This document shows, piece by piece, positions 9,501 through 17,486 of a DNA stretch of 20,197 nucleotides (position 1 is its first letter; each line of letters begins with the position of its first letter). Source of the stretch: Hypsibius dujardini (lineage: Eukaryota; Tardigrada; Eutardigrada; Parachela; Hypsibiidae). The notes beneath the pieces are model-generated. The model had not been told where the DNA came from. It searched no databases and worked only from the letters and a program-made list of their open reading frames with translations. The stretch is from the NCBI GenBank assembly GCA_001579985.1, contig LRSR01007668.1, forward strand, positions 1-20,197, read 5' to 3'. The position numbers and the translations under genes were made by a program.

Positions 9501-11026
9501 AATCCACGGAAGCTGAGTCATGCGATGTGGTGAAATGCGTGACCCCTATAATGGAAGCCTTAAACTTGGCTTTCGAGCTGGCTACTTCCCAGCTGCAGCT
9601 TGAAATTGGCGGAGAGATCGGGCCGGTTTCTTTTAACAAAAATCTGACAAAAAAAGTTTGCAAGTACGTGACGTAGAAAAATAGTGTCCTAGTAAATCGG
9701 TACGAAGCAGCAGGAGTTTGGGTGTATACAGAAGCTCAAGATGTGAGATGGAACTAGGGGGATGGGAGATTTAGCTGGCAAATAAAGGATTGGGGATGGG
9801 AAGTGAAGCATGTGAGATTTACTGCTGGGAGAGTGTGAAGTGTGAGATGTAATGGCGGGGATCGGGAGTTATTGAGTTATCATCTAAAACAGATATTTCC
9901 GTTACCGTTTCCGTTATTTTTATTGGCTACAGCTCTGTTACCCCTTCCTGATAGTGTGTGGGCCCCAATGGCGCCCGGCTATCTTACCTTTCCTTAGGTT
10001 CCAAAATAAGCTTGGCTATTTTACCCCTCCATGAACACATCATCAGGGGCCTTAATTACGCCCCTGCTATTTTACCCTTCCTATGTGGTCCGTTCGCCCG
10101 TTGTCCGTCCATCTGTCATCTGTCCGTGCACTGTTCGTCTGTCCATCCGCCTATCCGTCCGTCCGTCCGGCCGTGCGGACAACGGACTACGGACAGATGG
10201 GTGGATAACGGACGGACATACAACATGGGAAGAGTAAAATAGCAGATGTGCGATTTAGGCCCTGATGATGAATACAGAGAGGGATAGAATAGCTAGGTTT
10301 TTATTTGGCCTAAAACAAGTGGGGCGAAATAGCCACTCCGTTTTTTATTTTTAAACGTGTATTGGCGGCCAATGTTATGCAACAAAAGCATTGGAATTGA
10401 CAAGATTTCAACTGAAAACTATTATTTTTTTAGAAAGGTTCAAAGCTCTGTAACCTGCTTCGCAAACTATTTCACAAACTGTACGACGCTAAACATCCCG
10501 TACCTGCAAACCCTCATCAATAATGTTCTCGCTGCGTTGGAGGCTTGCGATCGACCGGACTTTTATGACAACCTCGAGATTTTCCTTTCCTGTCAAGCCA
10601 AAGGACTGGAATTCGACCGATGTCAAGCACGTGCCCAGCAGATGCAGCTAGCCATGGCTGGACTGCAGTCAAATCCGTCCGTTGTTGCATCGCTTGTCAC
10701 GGATAACATGCGAGGAATTCGACGAATGGTTTGCTGGTGAGTACAACTGTAGATCCACAAAAACGCCTATTACAAATACATGTTTATTTTATAGTACGAC
10801 ACAGGAACTTACGGACTGCTTTAATGAAGCATACAAATTCACATGCCCGTCTCGAGCTGTATTTGATCTTTGGCTGAGCTTTAAGGACTCCCTCATGGAT
10901 ATTTTACAATGCCAATCCGATGTGATGGACACCTGTCCCGACAATGTCCTCACCGAATGGAAAGCGTTATCAGGTGGCGAGGGCAACAAGAACGAGTATA
11001 GGCGCAGTCGATCTTCTGAACTATAA
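6322..11026 (+). CDS. Copy B: secreted protein with two tandem 14-cysteine units (complete, five exons)
   Basis: Exons are 6322-6518, 8876-9166, 9229-9663, 10434-10736 and 10795-11026, totalling 1458 bases (485 residues). Every junction is GT-AG and phase 2. Residues 1-17 are a signal peptide (ALA|YDQQ). Unit 1 has cysteines at 23, 30, 65, 74, 82, 104, 119, 131, 162, 163, 171, 180, 214 and 222. An Asp/Glu/Thr-rich linker (about 223-260) follows. Unit 2 has cysteines at 261, 266, 307, 316, 324, 346, 361, 371, 408, 409, 417, 426, 448 and 456, then a charged tail. Six of the 13 spacings are identical (8, 7, 21, 14, 0, 7 residues early on), and so are the later 8 and 7. The protein is probably extracellular with up to seven disulfides per unit. 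No known family is recognised with confidence; nematode DUF19-like and insect hemolymph DUF1397-like domains are comparisons to test. Confidence 0.85.
6519..7019 (+). other. Start of copy B intron 1
   Basis: Up to about 6880 this is homologous to the copy A intron. A G-run is at 6757-6776 and an undetermined base is at 6884. The intron (6519-8875, 2357 bp) is long because of the pogo-like insertion. Confidence 0.6.
7020..8677 (-). mobile_element. pogo/Tigger-like DNA transposon, 1658 bp, inside copy B intron 1
   Basis: The 53-bp terminal inverted repeats (7020-7072 and 8625-8677) match at 48 positions and begin CTGTACTGCCGC. They are flanked by TA at 7018-7019 and 8678-8679. The transposase remnant is on the minus strand, opposite to the host gene. 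The element also contains 8288-8624, which is non-coding. Confidence 0.85.
7183..8287 (-). pseudogene. pogo-like transposase (CENP-B HTH plus DDE_1), broken
   Basis: Read on the minus strand, 8287-7943 has the CENP-B type helix-turn-helix (words TDFKASAGWLWQFKKRF and RATTHPN). 7882-7649 has the DDE core (AADGIKYPAVIVFKS and a candidate second catalytic region, IVLIRDNF). 7596-7183 has the family signature around PAGMTGKWQPLDVMVN and an acidic C-terminal tail. The three parts are in different frames and separated by stops or frameshifts, so no full transposase can be made. The order and spacing match pogo/Tigger/Jerky-type transposases, which cut and paste at TA sites. Confidence 0.85.
8876..9166 (+). 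CDS. Copy B exon 2: cysteines 4-9 of unit 1
   Basis: The acceptor is TGTCCAG and the exon starts G CGA ATT. It has C-x7-C, C-x14-C and ends in a CC pair, the second Cys codon split TG|T. It aligns with exon 4 (KRIQ/KKVQ start, DxPD word after the third Cys of the exon). The 62-bp intron 2 follows. Confidence 0.85.
9229..9663 (+). CDS. Copy B exon 3: end of unit 1, acidic linker, start of unit 2
   Basis: The start at 9229 (after GATAG) is chosen because it restores TG|T = Cys and matches copy C. Using the nearer-looking CAG at 9236-9238 would make TG|A, a stop. The first half aligns with exon 5 (NC-x7-SCP against QC-x7-TCP); the second half aligns with exon 1. Donor at 9664. Confidence 0.82.
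9700..9890. repeat. Purine-rich degenerate repeat in copy B intron 3
   Basis: Words such as GTGAGAT, GGGAGAT and GGGATGGG recur. The complementary pyrimidine-rich stretch is at 18970-19140 in copy C. Confidence 0.5.
9950..10345. repeat. Long palindromic GTCC-rich element in copy B intron 3
   Basis: Arms containing 'GGCTATTTTACCC' and 'CAACATGGGA...GTAAAATAG' types face each other around a core of GTCCGTCC on one side and GGACGGAC on the other, centred near 10172. The same element is at 18500-18890 in copy C. It looks like a foldback element or MITE that was in the intron before the duplication. The open frames it contains are repeat-derived. Confidence 0.7.
10434..10736 (+). CDS. Copy B exon 4: cysteines 4-9 of unit 2
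   Basis: The acceptor is TTTTTTTAG, starting A AAG GTT. It has 303 bases, the same as copy C. It encodes C-x7-C-x21-C-x14-C, then the CC pair with a split second codon. The 58-bp intron 4 follows, with donor GTGAGT. Confidence 0.87.
10795..11026 (+). CDS. Copy B exon 5: cysteines 10-14 of unit 2, basic tail and stop
   Basis: The acceptor is TTTTATAG, starting T ACG ACA. It has 232 bases, the same as copy C. After the last Cys-Pro there are 28 further residues ending RRSRSSEL and TAA at 11024-11026. The last residues are kept in copy C. Confidence 0.87.
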
Positions 11027-11323
11027 TCGATATGCCCAAAAGATTTGAATGAGAGTGGCCTTTTGTTTCTCCGGACTTTCCTGCTGTTATAGCAGCATTT
11101 TTTAGCTGCTAGTGCCCAGACAATCTTATCCACATGCGTATATTAATTATAATGCGTATATATATACGTGAAGATGCTTCCTGTGTACCATTTTAGCCAA
11201 GTTATTTCTGCAGCCATTCGCCAACCAGTCCATGCCCAGTGCGACATGGACTAGAATAAAAACTAAACGTGTGCAGTACAGAGGGTCCGTCAGCAAAGTG
11301 CGGAAAATTTCAGATGTGCCGAT
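11027..11323 (+). other. Copy B 3' UTR and flank
   Basis: This is homologous to the reverse complement of about 17527-17817. Conservation includes 'cacatgcgtatattaa', the poly(A) signal region and 'cagcaaagtgcgga'. Homology stops near 11323. Confidence 0.65.
11255..11260 (+). terminator. Poly(A) signal of copy B
   Basis: AATAAA lies about 230 bases after the stop codon. An AATAAA is at the equivalent place in copy C (17572-17577, minus strand). Confidence 0.6.
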
Positions 11324-11393
11324 TTGTCATCACAATGACGCAATACTTTTAGCTACAAAACATAGGCCGGCTCCTGTCCTCTGATAACTGATG

Positions 11394-12339
11394 CGAGTAC
11401 CCGCCTAAATAAGTAATGTCACTTGATCTTTTAAAAAATAACAGGAGGCTGCCAATTTTCTGCTCATGCAGATAAGTAGAGGAACGAGTGGTGATGAACT
11501 TCTAAAAAGGCTAGGCGAAATTTTTTTTTGAACGCAGGGCACTGCACTCAGCTCACTTCATCCGCACACACACCGTGACTCGAGGCTTTTTTGCTCTACG
11601 AGCAGCCATCTTTCATGATTTAAAACCGGTTTCTCACTCCAGCAATGCATTGGTCGCCTAAAAAGAACTTTTGGTAGAGAAGCTGTGCCAACTAAGAGGA
11701 CCATCCAGCGCTGGTTTCAGGCTCACCGAGAAGGAAGAAACGTCCTGGAAGATTTGCATCGAAATGGAAGACGCGCTTTTGTGATCACTCCTGAATTACT
11801 CTCCGCCGTAGCCGAATTCGTTAATCTTTATTCTCTGTTAAGGCTGATTCCAACCCAGGAAAGACGCACCATCAACTCCACATTCTGCATAAAAAACTGC
11901 TTGAAGAAACTCGTGGCCAAGCTGAAGAAGAAAAGGGGAAGATTGGTCTGCGGGGTCTCAAGCTGCACCACGACAACGCTTCAATTCACAAGTCCGACTT
12001 GACCACTGTATTTCTGGCCGAAAAAAATTGAAGATTTTGCCACATTCGGCTTATTCTCGTGATCTGTCGCTCTGCAATTTCTCTTATTTCCAAAACTTAA
12101 AGAGACTCTCCGGGGGCGAAGATTTGAAACAGAAGAAAAGCTCGACGGCGCAGTGCAGGGTCGCCTCCGCGAGCTCTATAAGAATAGTTTTCTGAACGTC
12201 TTCCGTAGTTGGATTCTTCGATGCAAAAAATGCATCAAGTTCGATGGTGATTATTTTGAACAACGGTGACGTAAAAAGTAAATTTCGATGCTGCTATATT
12301 TTAAATATTTAGGTGACATTACTTATTTAAGGGCCTTCG
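11394..12339 (+). mobile_element. mariner-like element, 946 bp, internally deleted
   Basis: The ends share an inverted repeat: CGAGTACCCGCCTAAATAAG on the left and CGAAGGCCCTTAAATAAG at the right end read in reverse, both continuing TAATGTCAC. TA follows the right end (12340-12341); the left flank is TG, so the target duplication is eroded. At under 1 kb it is shorter than the roughly 1.3 kb usual for mariner. Confidence 0.78.
11650..12269 (+). pseudogene. mariner-like transposase, broken
   Basis: The N-terminal part has the second helix-turn-helix region (FGREAVPTKRTIQRWFQ, then a gR-rich linker). The part with the first catalytic Asp is missing. LHHDNASIH, with the second Asp, is at about 11960-11990. 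In the third catalytic block (YSRDLSLCNF) the usual Asp is replaced by Asn. Two frameshifts follow HHDN, and the final frame ends with the family's typical CIKFDGDYFEQR and TGA. It cannot be active. Confidence 0.8.
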
Positions 12340-12341
12340 TA

Positions 12342-12536
12342 AAGTGCTAACTCAAGGAACCAAATCAAATTCAGTGAAAATATAAGCAAAACACCTGCAG
12401 CTTTAATAATGGTCGATACGTTTGACATTTGCTCCCTGTGGGATAATAAGAAAAGCTACCAAGTTTGTTATTTTTGGGCAATGTTTTTCCTAATTGTTTC
12501 CGTGAATATGATGCCTTTTCAACATTATTGTTCTTT
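12342..12536. other. Short gap right of the mariner remnant
   Basis: AT-rich sequence with no gene recognised. It is part of the roughly 1.2 kb (11324-12520) present downstream of copy B but absent from the matching flank of copy C. Confidence 0.35.
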
Positions 12537-12550
12537 GTTGCTGTGCAAAG

Positions 12551-14213
12551 TTAAACTTTTTTCAGGGTGGATTGGATGCCAGTTGACACCAGTGCTCGCT
12601 TGACAATATCCTTGAAGGTATTATGGCGACTCCCTCTCCCGGCGCTTCTCTTGCAACCCAAACCATGATGCCCATCCCTTAGAACGTGGGCATTACAATG
12701 ACAAGCATGTGGCTGACAAACGACCCCTTCAAGCTGCAACGCAACAGCATGCGGAAACTTATGTCATCGACAAATTACCTGTCGGCGAGATCAGGAGGGC
12801 ATAGATTCTAGCTCCTGCTACCTTGCAGTTAAAGGCGTGCAACCGAGCTCTATTTTTCGCCGAAGCAGCTGCCGTCATCTCGCTAACCGCTCGTTTCACT
12901 ACCGGAATGTCCCATGCTTTTTGGCTTAAGCTCATACATTTGCCAGATCATGGCGTAGTAGTCCGGCAAAATGCAACCACACGGCAGTCAACATCTTAAA
13001 GCGATCAATTATGTTGAAACATTTTTGAAGTCCAACTTCAGCAGCTCTTGCATCTCTCCTTCTTCCGCTAAGAGCGTAGCGTTGACCACGGCTTCAGCAC
13101 CGCCAGGTGTACCATATCCTGATTGTTAAGGCCGAACAAGCTCTCCCATCACCGACATGGTACGTCGGCTTGTAATCTTCCCCATCAGCTGCCAAAGGGC
13201 GTTGCCGCGCACGATCAGCCGGATATCGCCGTCCTTCTTGTTGAGGGCTGTCAGCGTGCCACCGTAGAGTTGGGGCAAATTTCGTTGACTACCTTTCCAT
13301 TAAGCATAACTGTCAGCACATCGGCTAGACAGTCTGTCAGACACTCACCGAGGTCGCCCACTCTGCAGCTCACCAAGTCCTTCAGTGTTTTGGCAGCCAA
13401 CTGTCCAGACTTCCCGCAGAATCATTGGGGAATGAAGCGATGGCCTTCTGCACTTTTTGCCCGTAATTGAGGGTGGCGAGCAATCGGTGTCTGTTGGGGC
13501 TGATGGATACCCGGCATCTGGATCTGCTGGAAGATGTTTGGTCTTGAGGCAGTTGAAGACTTCCAGGGGTTAGGATGCCACAGCGTCCTCTGACAAGAAC
13601 AGACGTACCGCGCCGGAGACGCCCCCTTCGTTCAACTTCCACGTGACGGCGTTCTGTTGTTTGGACGATGCTGGCTTTGACGAGAGACGGCTGGGAGTGT
13701 TTCGAACGGTGATAATGTCGGTCGTTCAGACTAGATTCTGCTTGATCAACGTTGACAGGGAGAGAAACCTCTTTGTTTTCGTCGCAGGGAAGGAGAAAGT
13801 GACATTGGCGAACATTAGTAGGCGCTCCTACTCAGCCGATCCACCACCGTTTAGGATTGCGGTAAGGGTACCAGTAAGGGATTTTGCCACATGGGAGCGG
13901 GCTGATTTTGGAACGTGGCGCATGAGCTAGTTGAATTGGGTGCATCAGTGTAGCTTGGGGGAGAGGTCTGCTTGCACGGCAACGGCAGGGCCGATTGAGG
14001 CAGATGCTAGAGGATCTCCTGCGCAATAAGTGCGGTTTGCTTAGTTGGTGAGACACTTGCTGGAGCTTCAATGCTGGGCCAGACCACCCGAGCCCTTGCA
14101 GCTGTGCCCACAGCCTGGACACAGAATGTCGAGAGCGGGGGATGCGGTGGAGGCATTTCTGGGGCCGACCAAACCTGTAAAACTGTTCTCACAGGCAGGA
14201 AACAGTTCCCCAA
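12551..14213 (-). pseudogene. Reverse-transcriptase retroelement fragment
   Basis: Minus-strand reading gives, in order: a word KHLPADPDAG; SFPNDSAGSLD near 13410; LTALNKKDGDIRLIVRG (RT fingers) near 13230; GYGTPGGAEAVVNA at 13123-13081; LLKLDFKN (motif A, with the catalytic Asp) at 13044-13021; FVDD (motif C) at 12774-12763; and a C-terminal HGLGCKRSAGRGSRHN block. The order matches a family of invertebrate retroelement reverse transcriptases (non-LTR or DIRS-like; class not resolved). Stops and frameshifts separate nearly every block, one stop lying directly before FVDD. It is cut off within the C-terminal region near 12551, so the distal end is missing. Confidence 0.8.
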
Positions 14214-14525
14214 AAATGTGAAATTGAAGTGCAGGAAGCTGTCAAAAGCTGCCGTTTGACAAAATGAAGTATACAGTAATACAGATACAGTAACGGCAGT
14301 TTTGTTTGAGACTTACCCAGTGGAGTTTTCTGAAGTGCGGGAATGATGGAAATAACCCCCCCCCCTCCAATGACAGCCTTTTTATGAAGAGATTACATGC
14401 AGATTTCGAACGCGCTTATTATGAAATTTAATTGAAATCGACATCATGGAGCCTCGTTACATCCACCACATTCTTCGAAAGTATGTGGAACGATTAAATA
14501 TTCCAAGGTTCGATGTAGAAACTTA
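14214..14525 (-). other. Gap between the retroelement fragment and YWTD exons
   Basis: On the minus strand there is a possible 13-base exon at about 14317-14329 between TTCAG and GTAAGT, but its reading frame cannot be confirmed. A C-run lies at 14357-14366. Confidence 0.25.
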
Positions 14526-14669
14526 TTAACATCGGCCCAGTAGAGTTCATCGGCCTCGTAATCCACAGCCAGAACACCTGCGGAGATGCCAGTCACCAAA
14601 ACTTGTCGATCCCGTCCGTCCACTGCGGCAGCCTTGATGCTGTTGGATGAGTGTGACCAGTAAAGTGTC
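14526..14669 (-). pseudogene. YWTD-repeat exon of an LDL-receptor class B-like gene
   Basis: After an acceptor GGTTCAG, the minus strand encodes TLYWSHSSNSIKAAAVDGRD, then GISAGVLAVDYEADELYWADVNK. These are consecutive LDL-receptor class B (YWTD) blades with the expected LYW and DG positions. A donor-like AA|GTTTCT follows. Splicing to 14760 over a 90-bp intron (14759-14670) gives a seamless HPSRGTLYWS repeat. Confidence 0.72.
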
Positions 14670-14759
14670 CTGAACCCAGTATACTATGTTGCATCAGGAC
14701 ACGTATTGCACAAGGCACGTAGGTGCGTAGGGCACATTGAAAAATATTTCTCACTAAAC

Positions 14760-14940
14760 CCACGCGAAGGGTGAACGGCGAGTCCGGATTTGGCATTTAT
14801 TCTAGAATCTGAGGTGATAGTTTTTGTGCCTGAAGCAAGGGGCCCTCGCTTGTTAGCAACCACAATGTCAGTGCCTTGAATCCAAAAGACGTTTCCCGCG
14901 TTAAAGTCGATGGCCAGTCCAGCCCAGGAATTTAAACCAG
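14760..14940 (-). pseudogene. YWTD-repeat exon of an LDL-receptor class B-like gene
   Basis: The acceptor CTTCTGTAG precedes a frame reading GLAIDFNAGNVFWIQGTDIV and, later, SGLAVHPSRG. These are typical beta-propeller blades that in this family bind extracellular ligands. The exon itself has no stop. It is listed as a pseudogene because the exon to its right (upstream in the gene) has an in-frame stop and unresolved donor. Confidence 0.68.
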
Positions 14941-14989
14941 CTACAGAAGATGTAATGAGAGTCAAGGAGGAACAGTACTAGCACATGTG

Positions 14990-15350
14990 TCACAGCGGGG
15001 GGGGGGCTAGAAAGGTAGGGGTCCGTGGGGCAGTTTTTATCTTCATTGTATGCTTGGCTGGGCACAATAGGGATAACTATGCCTCTACAAATAGTTGTAA
15101 AGGGAGGCAGGTTTTTCAACTTCGTGGCGAGGGAGAGGGACTGGGGAAACTGCCTTAATCCACTAATTAGGGTGCCTAGGGGTCCAGTTGTTAACTTCAT
15201 AGTGTCCGTGGCTGAGGGGCAGTAAGGATGGCTGCTTCCACCAGTAATTGTGGAAAGGTGGCGGGGGCGGGGTAGATTTTTTAACTTGGTGCCGGAAGGG
15301 GGCAGCAAGTCAAATATCCTGAAACCACCAAAATTTCCGAGGGAAAACAA
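14990..15350 (-). repeat. Intronic degenerate tandem repeat, about two copies
   Basis: Segments near 15028-15143 and 15175-15290 resemble each other: both contain a word encoding TKLKNLP on the minus strand and a CAATAGG/CAGTAAGG region. The 149-codon open frame across it is repeat-derived. A G-run is at 14997-15007. Confidence 0.5.
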
Positions 15351-15450
15351 TTCAGGCTTGCGTTAAATTTCGGCCGTCCCTCCAAAACCTCGCTATGTGT
15401 CGTGGCACTACAAGAACAACAAGATGTGACAACTTACATTTTACTTAAAC

Positions 15451-15797
15451 TAACTGGGGATCCGAATCATCGTAATGCGCACGTCTGATGCCTGTCGTCG
15501 GGTTGCTCCAAAATAGATACCGGTCAATACAATCCACAGCGGTTACATAATTTGTTTACGCAGTAACATTTGACAGCTGGCTGGTGTTACCAAATTCACC
15601 CACCGGGAGTTTCCAGATGGATGGTCCCTGTGCCATGGCGAGAAAAAATCCCCGATCCCGTTTGTTCTCTTCCGCGTTGGAGCGAATGACATCCATGATG
15701 GTTAAGTTAGCCAAAACGATTGTAAATTTGTGCCTAGCCGTCTCAACCACGTCCCGTAAAGAACCCTTTATGCTGAGAACATTTTTCGGCAAGGATT
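15451..15797 (-). pseudogene. Start of YWTD propeller, LDL-receptor class B-like gene, with premature stop
   Basis: The minus strand reads RGFFLAMAQGPSIWKLPVG, then after an in-frame TAA at 15558-15556, NYVTAVDCIDRYLFWSNPTT and GIRRAHYDDSDPQ. This is the usual opening of an LRP- or nidogen-type propeller (FLxxxQGxxI, then AVDxxxRYLFWS). A single K-to-stop change would explain the TAA. The 3' boundary is unclear: the only good GT lies after another stop codon. Confidence 0.68.
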
Positions 15798-15820
15798 CTA
15801 AAGATGCGTTGTGTTCTCAC

Positions 15821-16226
15821 CAGTCTCTTTTTGCTGATCCTGAACAACATTGATCCGCGTTTGCAGTTCCGATGTCGTGCGAGCGACTCTCACTTGCAGA
15901 GTCGCGATGACGGTGGTACGTGCTCGAAAGGCTGCCAGATTGACCCATGCGACGTCAATCGATTTGGGGGCAAACTTTCCTCCGTCCCATCTGCTGACTT
16001 GTCGCCCTTCCTGCAGGAGCATGTCCAGTTTCGCATGCTCCTCGTGAGTGAATGTGGAAGCTGGAGGAAAGGGTGTCTGCGTTTGGGTTTGGACTTGTAC
16101 AACTCCGCAAGGCAAGTCTTCAAACTTACTCGCCGATTCAACCTTCTCACCATTAATGCCGGAAGATGTTGATGACTTTTTTGTTGCTCCCAGACCTAGG
16201 GTTCCCCAGAGACCGAGAGCCTCTAG
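15821..16226 (-). CDS. Possible upstream exon of the YWTD gene, hydrophilic region
   Basis: An open frame of about 130 residues without stops contains a Gln/Thr-rich stretch (VQVQTQTQT) and a possible coiled coil (ARTTSELQTRINVVQDQQ). It ends ACT G, followed by GTGAGA. Only 23 nt further on, TTTAG is followed by the next open frame (15797) in the right phase. Either this is an unusually tiny intron or the frames were separated by an indel. No domain was recognised. Confidence 0.35.
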
Positions 16227-16252
16227 GCAATTCTAAACGTATATATATATTA

Positions 16253-16538
16253 TGTTTAAACCCGGAACAAATTATACAAAAGGCGTTTGAAACGCGAGGC
16301 CCTCCAAAAAAGGACCCAAAACTTTAAAATTAACGTTTAGGTTAAGAATAAATTATCAACTGTTACGAATTACTTATATACGGCTTATTGAAGATTTTTG
16401 TCTTTAGGTAATACAAATCCAACGCGTTGAATGATACCAAGTCAATTTTACCAGGTCAATTTTAGTTTAAATTTTATGGAGCTTCCGGCGTTTCAGAAAC
16501 CCTTTGCAATTTATTCTTAACGTTCAAGGTTTAAACTT
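16253..16538. repeat. Imperfect inverted repeat, possible MITE
   Basis: 16253-16310 and the reverse complement of 16480-16538 share GTTTAAAC, GAAC, AATT and a GAAACGC block with gaps. GTTAAGAATAAATT also occurs in both orientations (about 16339 and 16510). No target duplication was identified. Confidence 0.45.
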
Positions 16539-16539
16539 G

Positions 16540-16885
16540 ACTTCGTTCGCTACAAGTTAAAGCTACAATAATTTCAGTTTAATGATCGTATCGAGCTTAA
16601 GCTTACGTTTAATATAAGATAAATATCTATATCTATATTCATATTCATATTCGAAATTGTTTCCCTTATCGTCCCCGCCAAGCCTGGTTGACGGTTTGAA
16701 CTTAATGCTTTTAATAAACGAGCAGAGCTCTTTTATGGCTTTCCCTAAGTGGTCAAGTGTCGGCGGCCGGTAGGCCGCCGTTACACTTGTATGTTGTATG
16801 TTACAGTCAACTGTTGACAAAAATTGGCATCATAATAGTCATGGAATTTGAATTCGGATTTAGGTGTACTGCACAACCAGCATTA
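16540..16885. other. AT-rich stretch, nothing recognised
   Basis: It contains a short TATATC/ATTCAT microsatellite at 16623-16652 and no supported exon. Confidence 0.3.
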
Positions 16886-16889
16886 GCAG

Positions 16890-17022
16890 CAGACAATTTT
16901 GGGATCTCCGTTTCCGTCAGGGCAGACACATTTCCTCTTACTCCTCGGTAGGGGCAAACAGACGAAGGCACATCCGTCGTTCGCTGTGGCCCATGCCGTT
17001 TCCACTACCACCAAAAAATTTA
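16890..17022 (-). pseudogene. EGF-like exon of the LDL-receptor-like gene
   Basis: On the minus strand the frame ATANDGCAFVCLPLPRSKRK is followed by CVCPDGNGDP. This matches the EGF-like module that separates YWTD propellers in LRP-type receptors (NGGC-xx-xC-LP ... C-x-CPDG). The acceptor may be GGTGGTAG near 17002. The frame stops at a TAA soon after CC, with no good donor visible. Confidence 0.6.
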
Positions 17023-17174
17023 ATTGTGAACAAACAACATCGCCAGCCAAAGTATGAGCAGTTTCTTTAAAACAACAAGAATCAGAATATCACGGCGACT
17101 TATTTTATAATTTTAAGATGAGAAAATAGTTTATATTTGCTGAAATTGAGTTTGAAAGTAATCTGATACTTACC

Positions 17175-17345
17175 CGGGGAGAACTAATTGAAATGGTGTG
17201 AGTGGCGTTTTTACAGCGTCAGGAGAGTCTCCATTTTCAGGCTTTTACATGTTGAAATGAGTCAATCAATCAACTTTAATCAGTTCCACCTGGCTCGACG
17301 CTGCCTGCATCAGTCTCGAAATAACCGCGGATGTATCACACGATC
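17175..17345 (-). pseudogene. Further fragments of the LDL-receptor-like gene
   Basis: At 17345-17285 a frameshifted minus-strand reading gives VIHPR, then in the next frame GYFETDAGS, resembling a YWTD blade (HPxxGYxFWTDxG). At 17246-17175 an open stretch ending PFQLVLPG precedes a strong GTAAGT donor, but its phase does not join the EGF exon. Both support decay of the gene. Confidence 0.42.
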
Positions 17346-17486
17346 TAATTAGTCGACAAATAAAGGAAGGAAAGCCATAAAACTCTAAAAAGTTGAAACT
17401 AAAAAAACATGAGACTTGAACAAGATCCATCTTTAATTTTGCAGAACGGGAGTCTCAATCAATAAATCAGGCTGTCTTTTCTTTGC

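Noticed and set aside
9373-9663. Minus-strand open frame over copy B exon 3
   Set aside because: It is the antisense of the acidic linker (Ser-rich shadow).
9238-9663. Exon 3 of copy B starting at AATATGG after CAG
   Set aside because: Joining it to exon 2 creates TGA; the acceptor ten bases upstream gives an open frame and matches copy C.
9958-10242. Arg/Pro/Ser-rich open frames with SVRPS-type repeats
   Set aside because: They are translations of the GTCC-rich palindrome; the same happens at 18504-18858 in copy C.
14901-15350. 149-codon minus-strand open frame
   Set aside because: It runs across an intronic degenerate repeat; only its end overlaps a real YWTD exon, in another frame.
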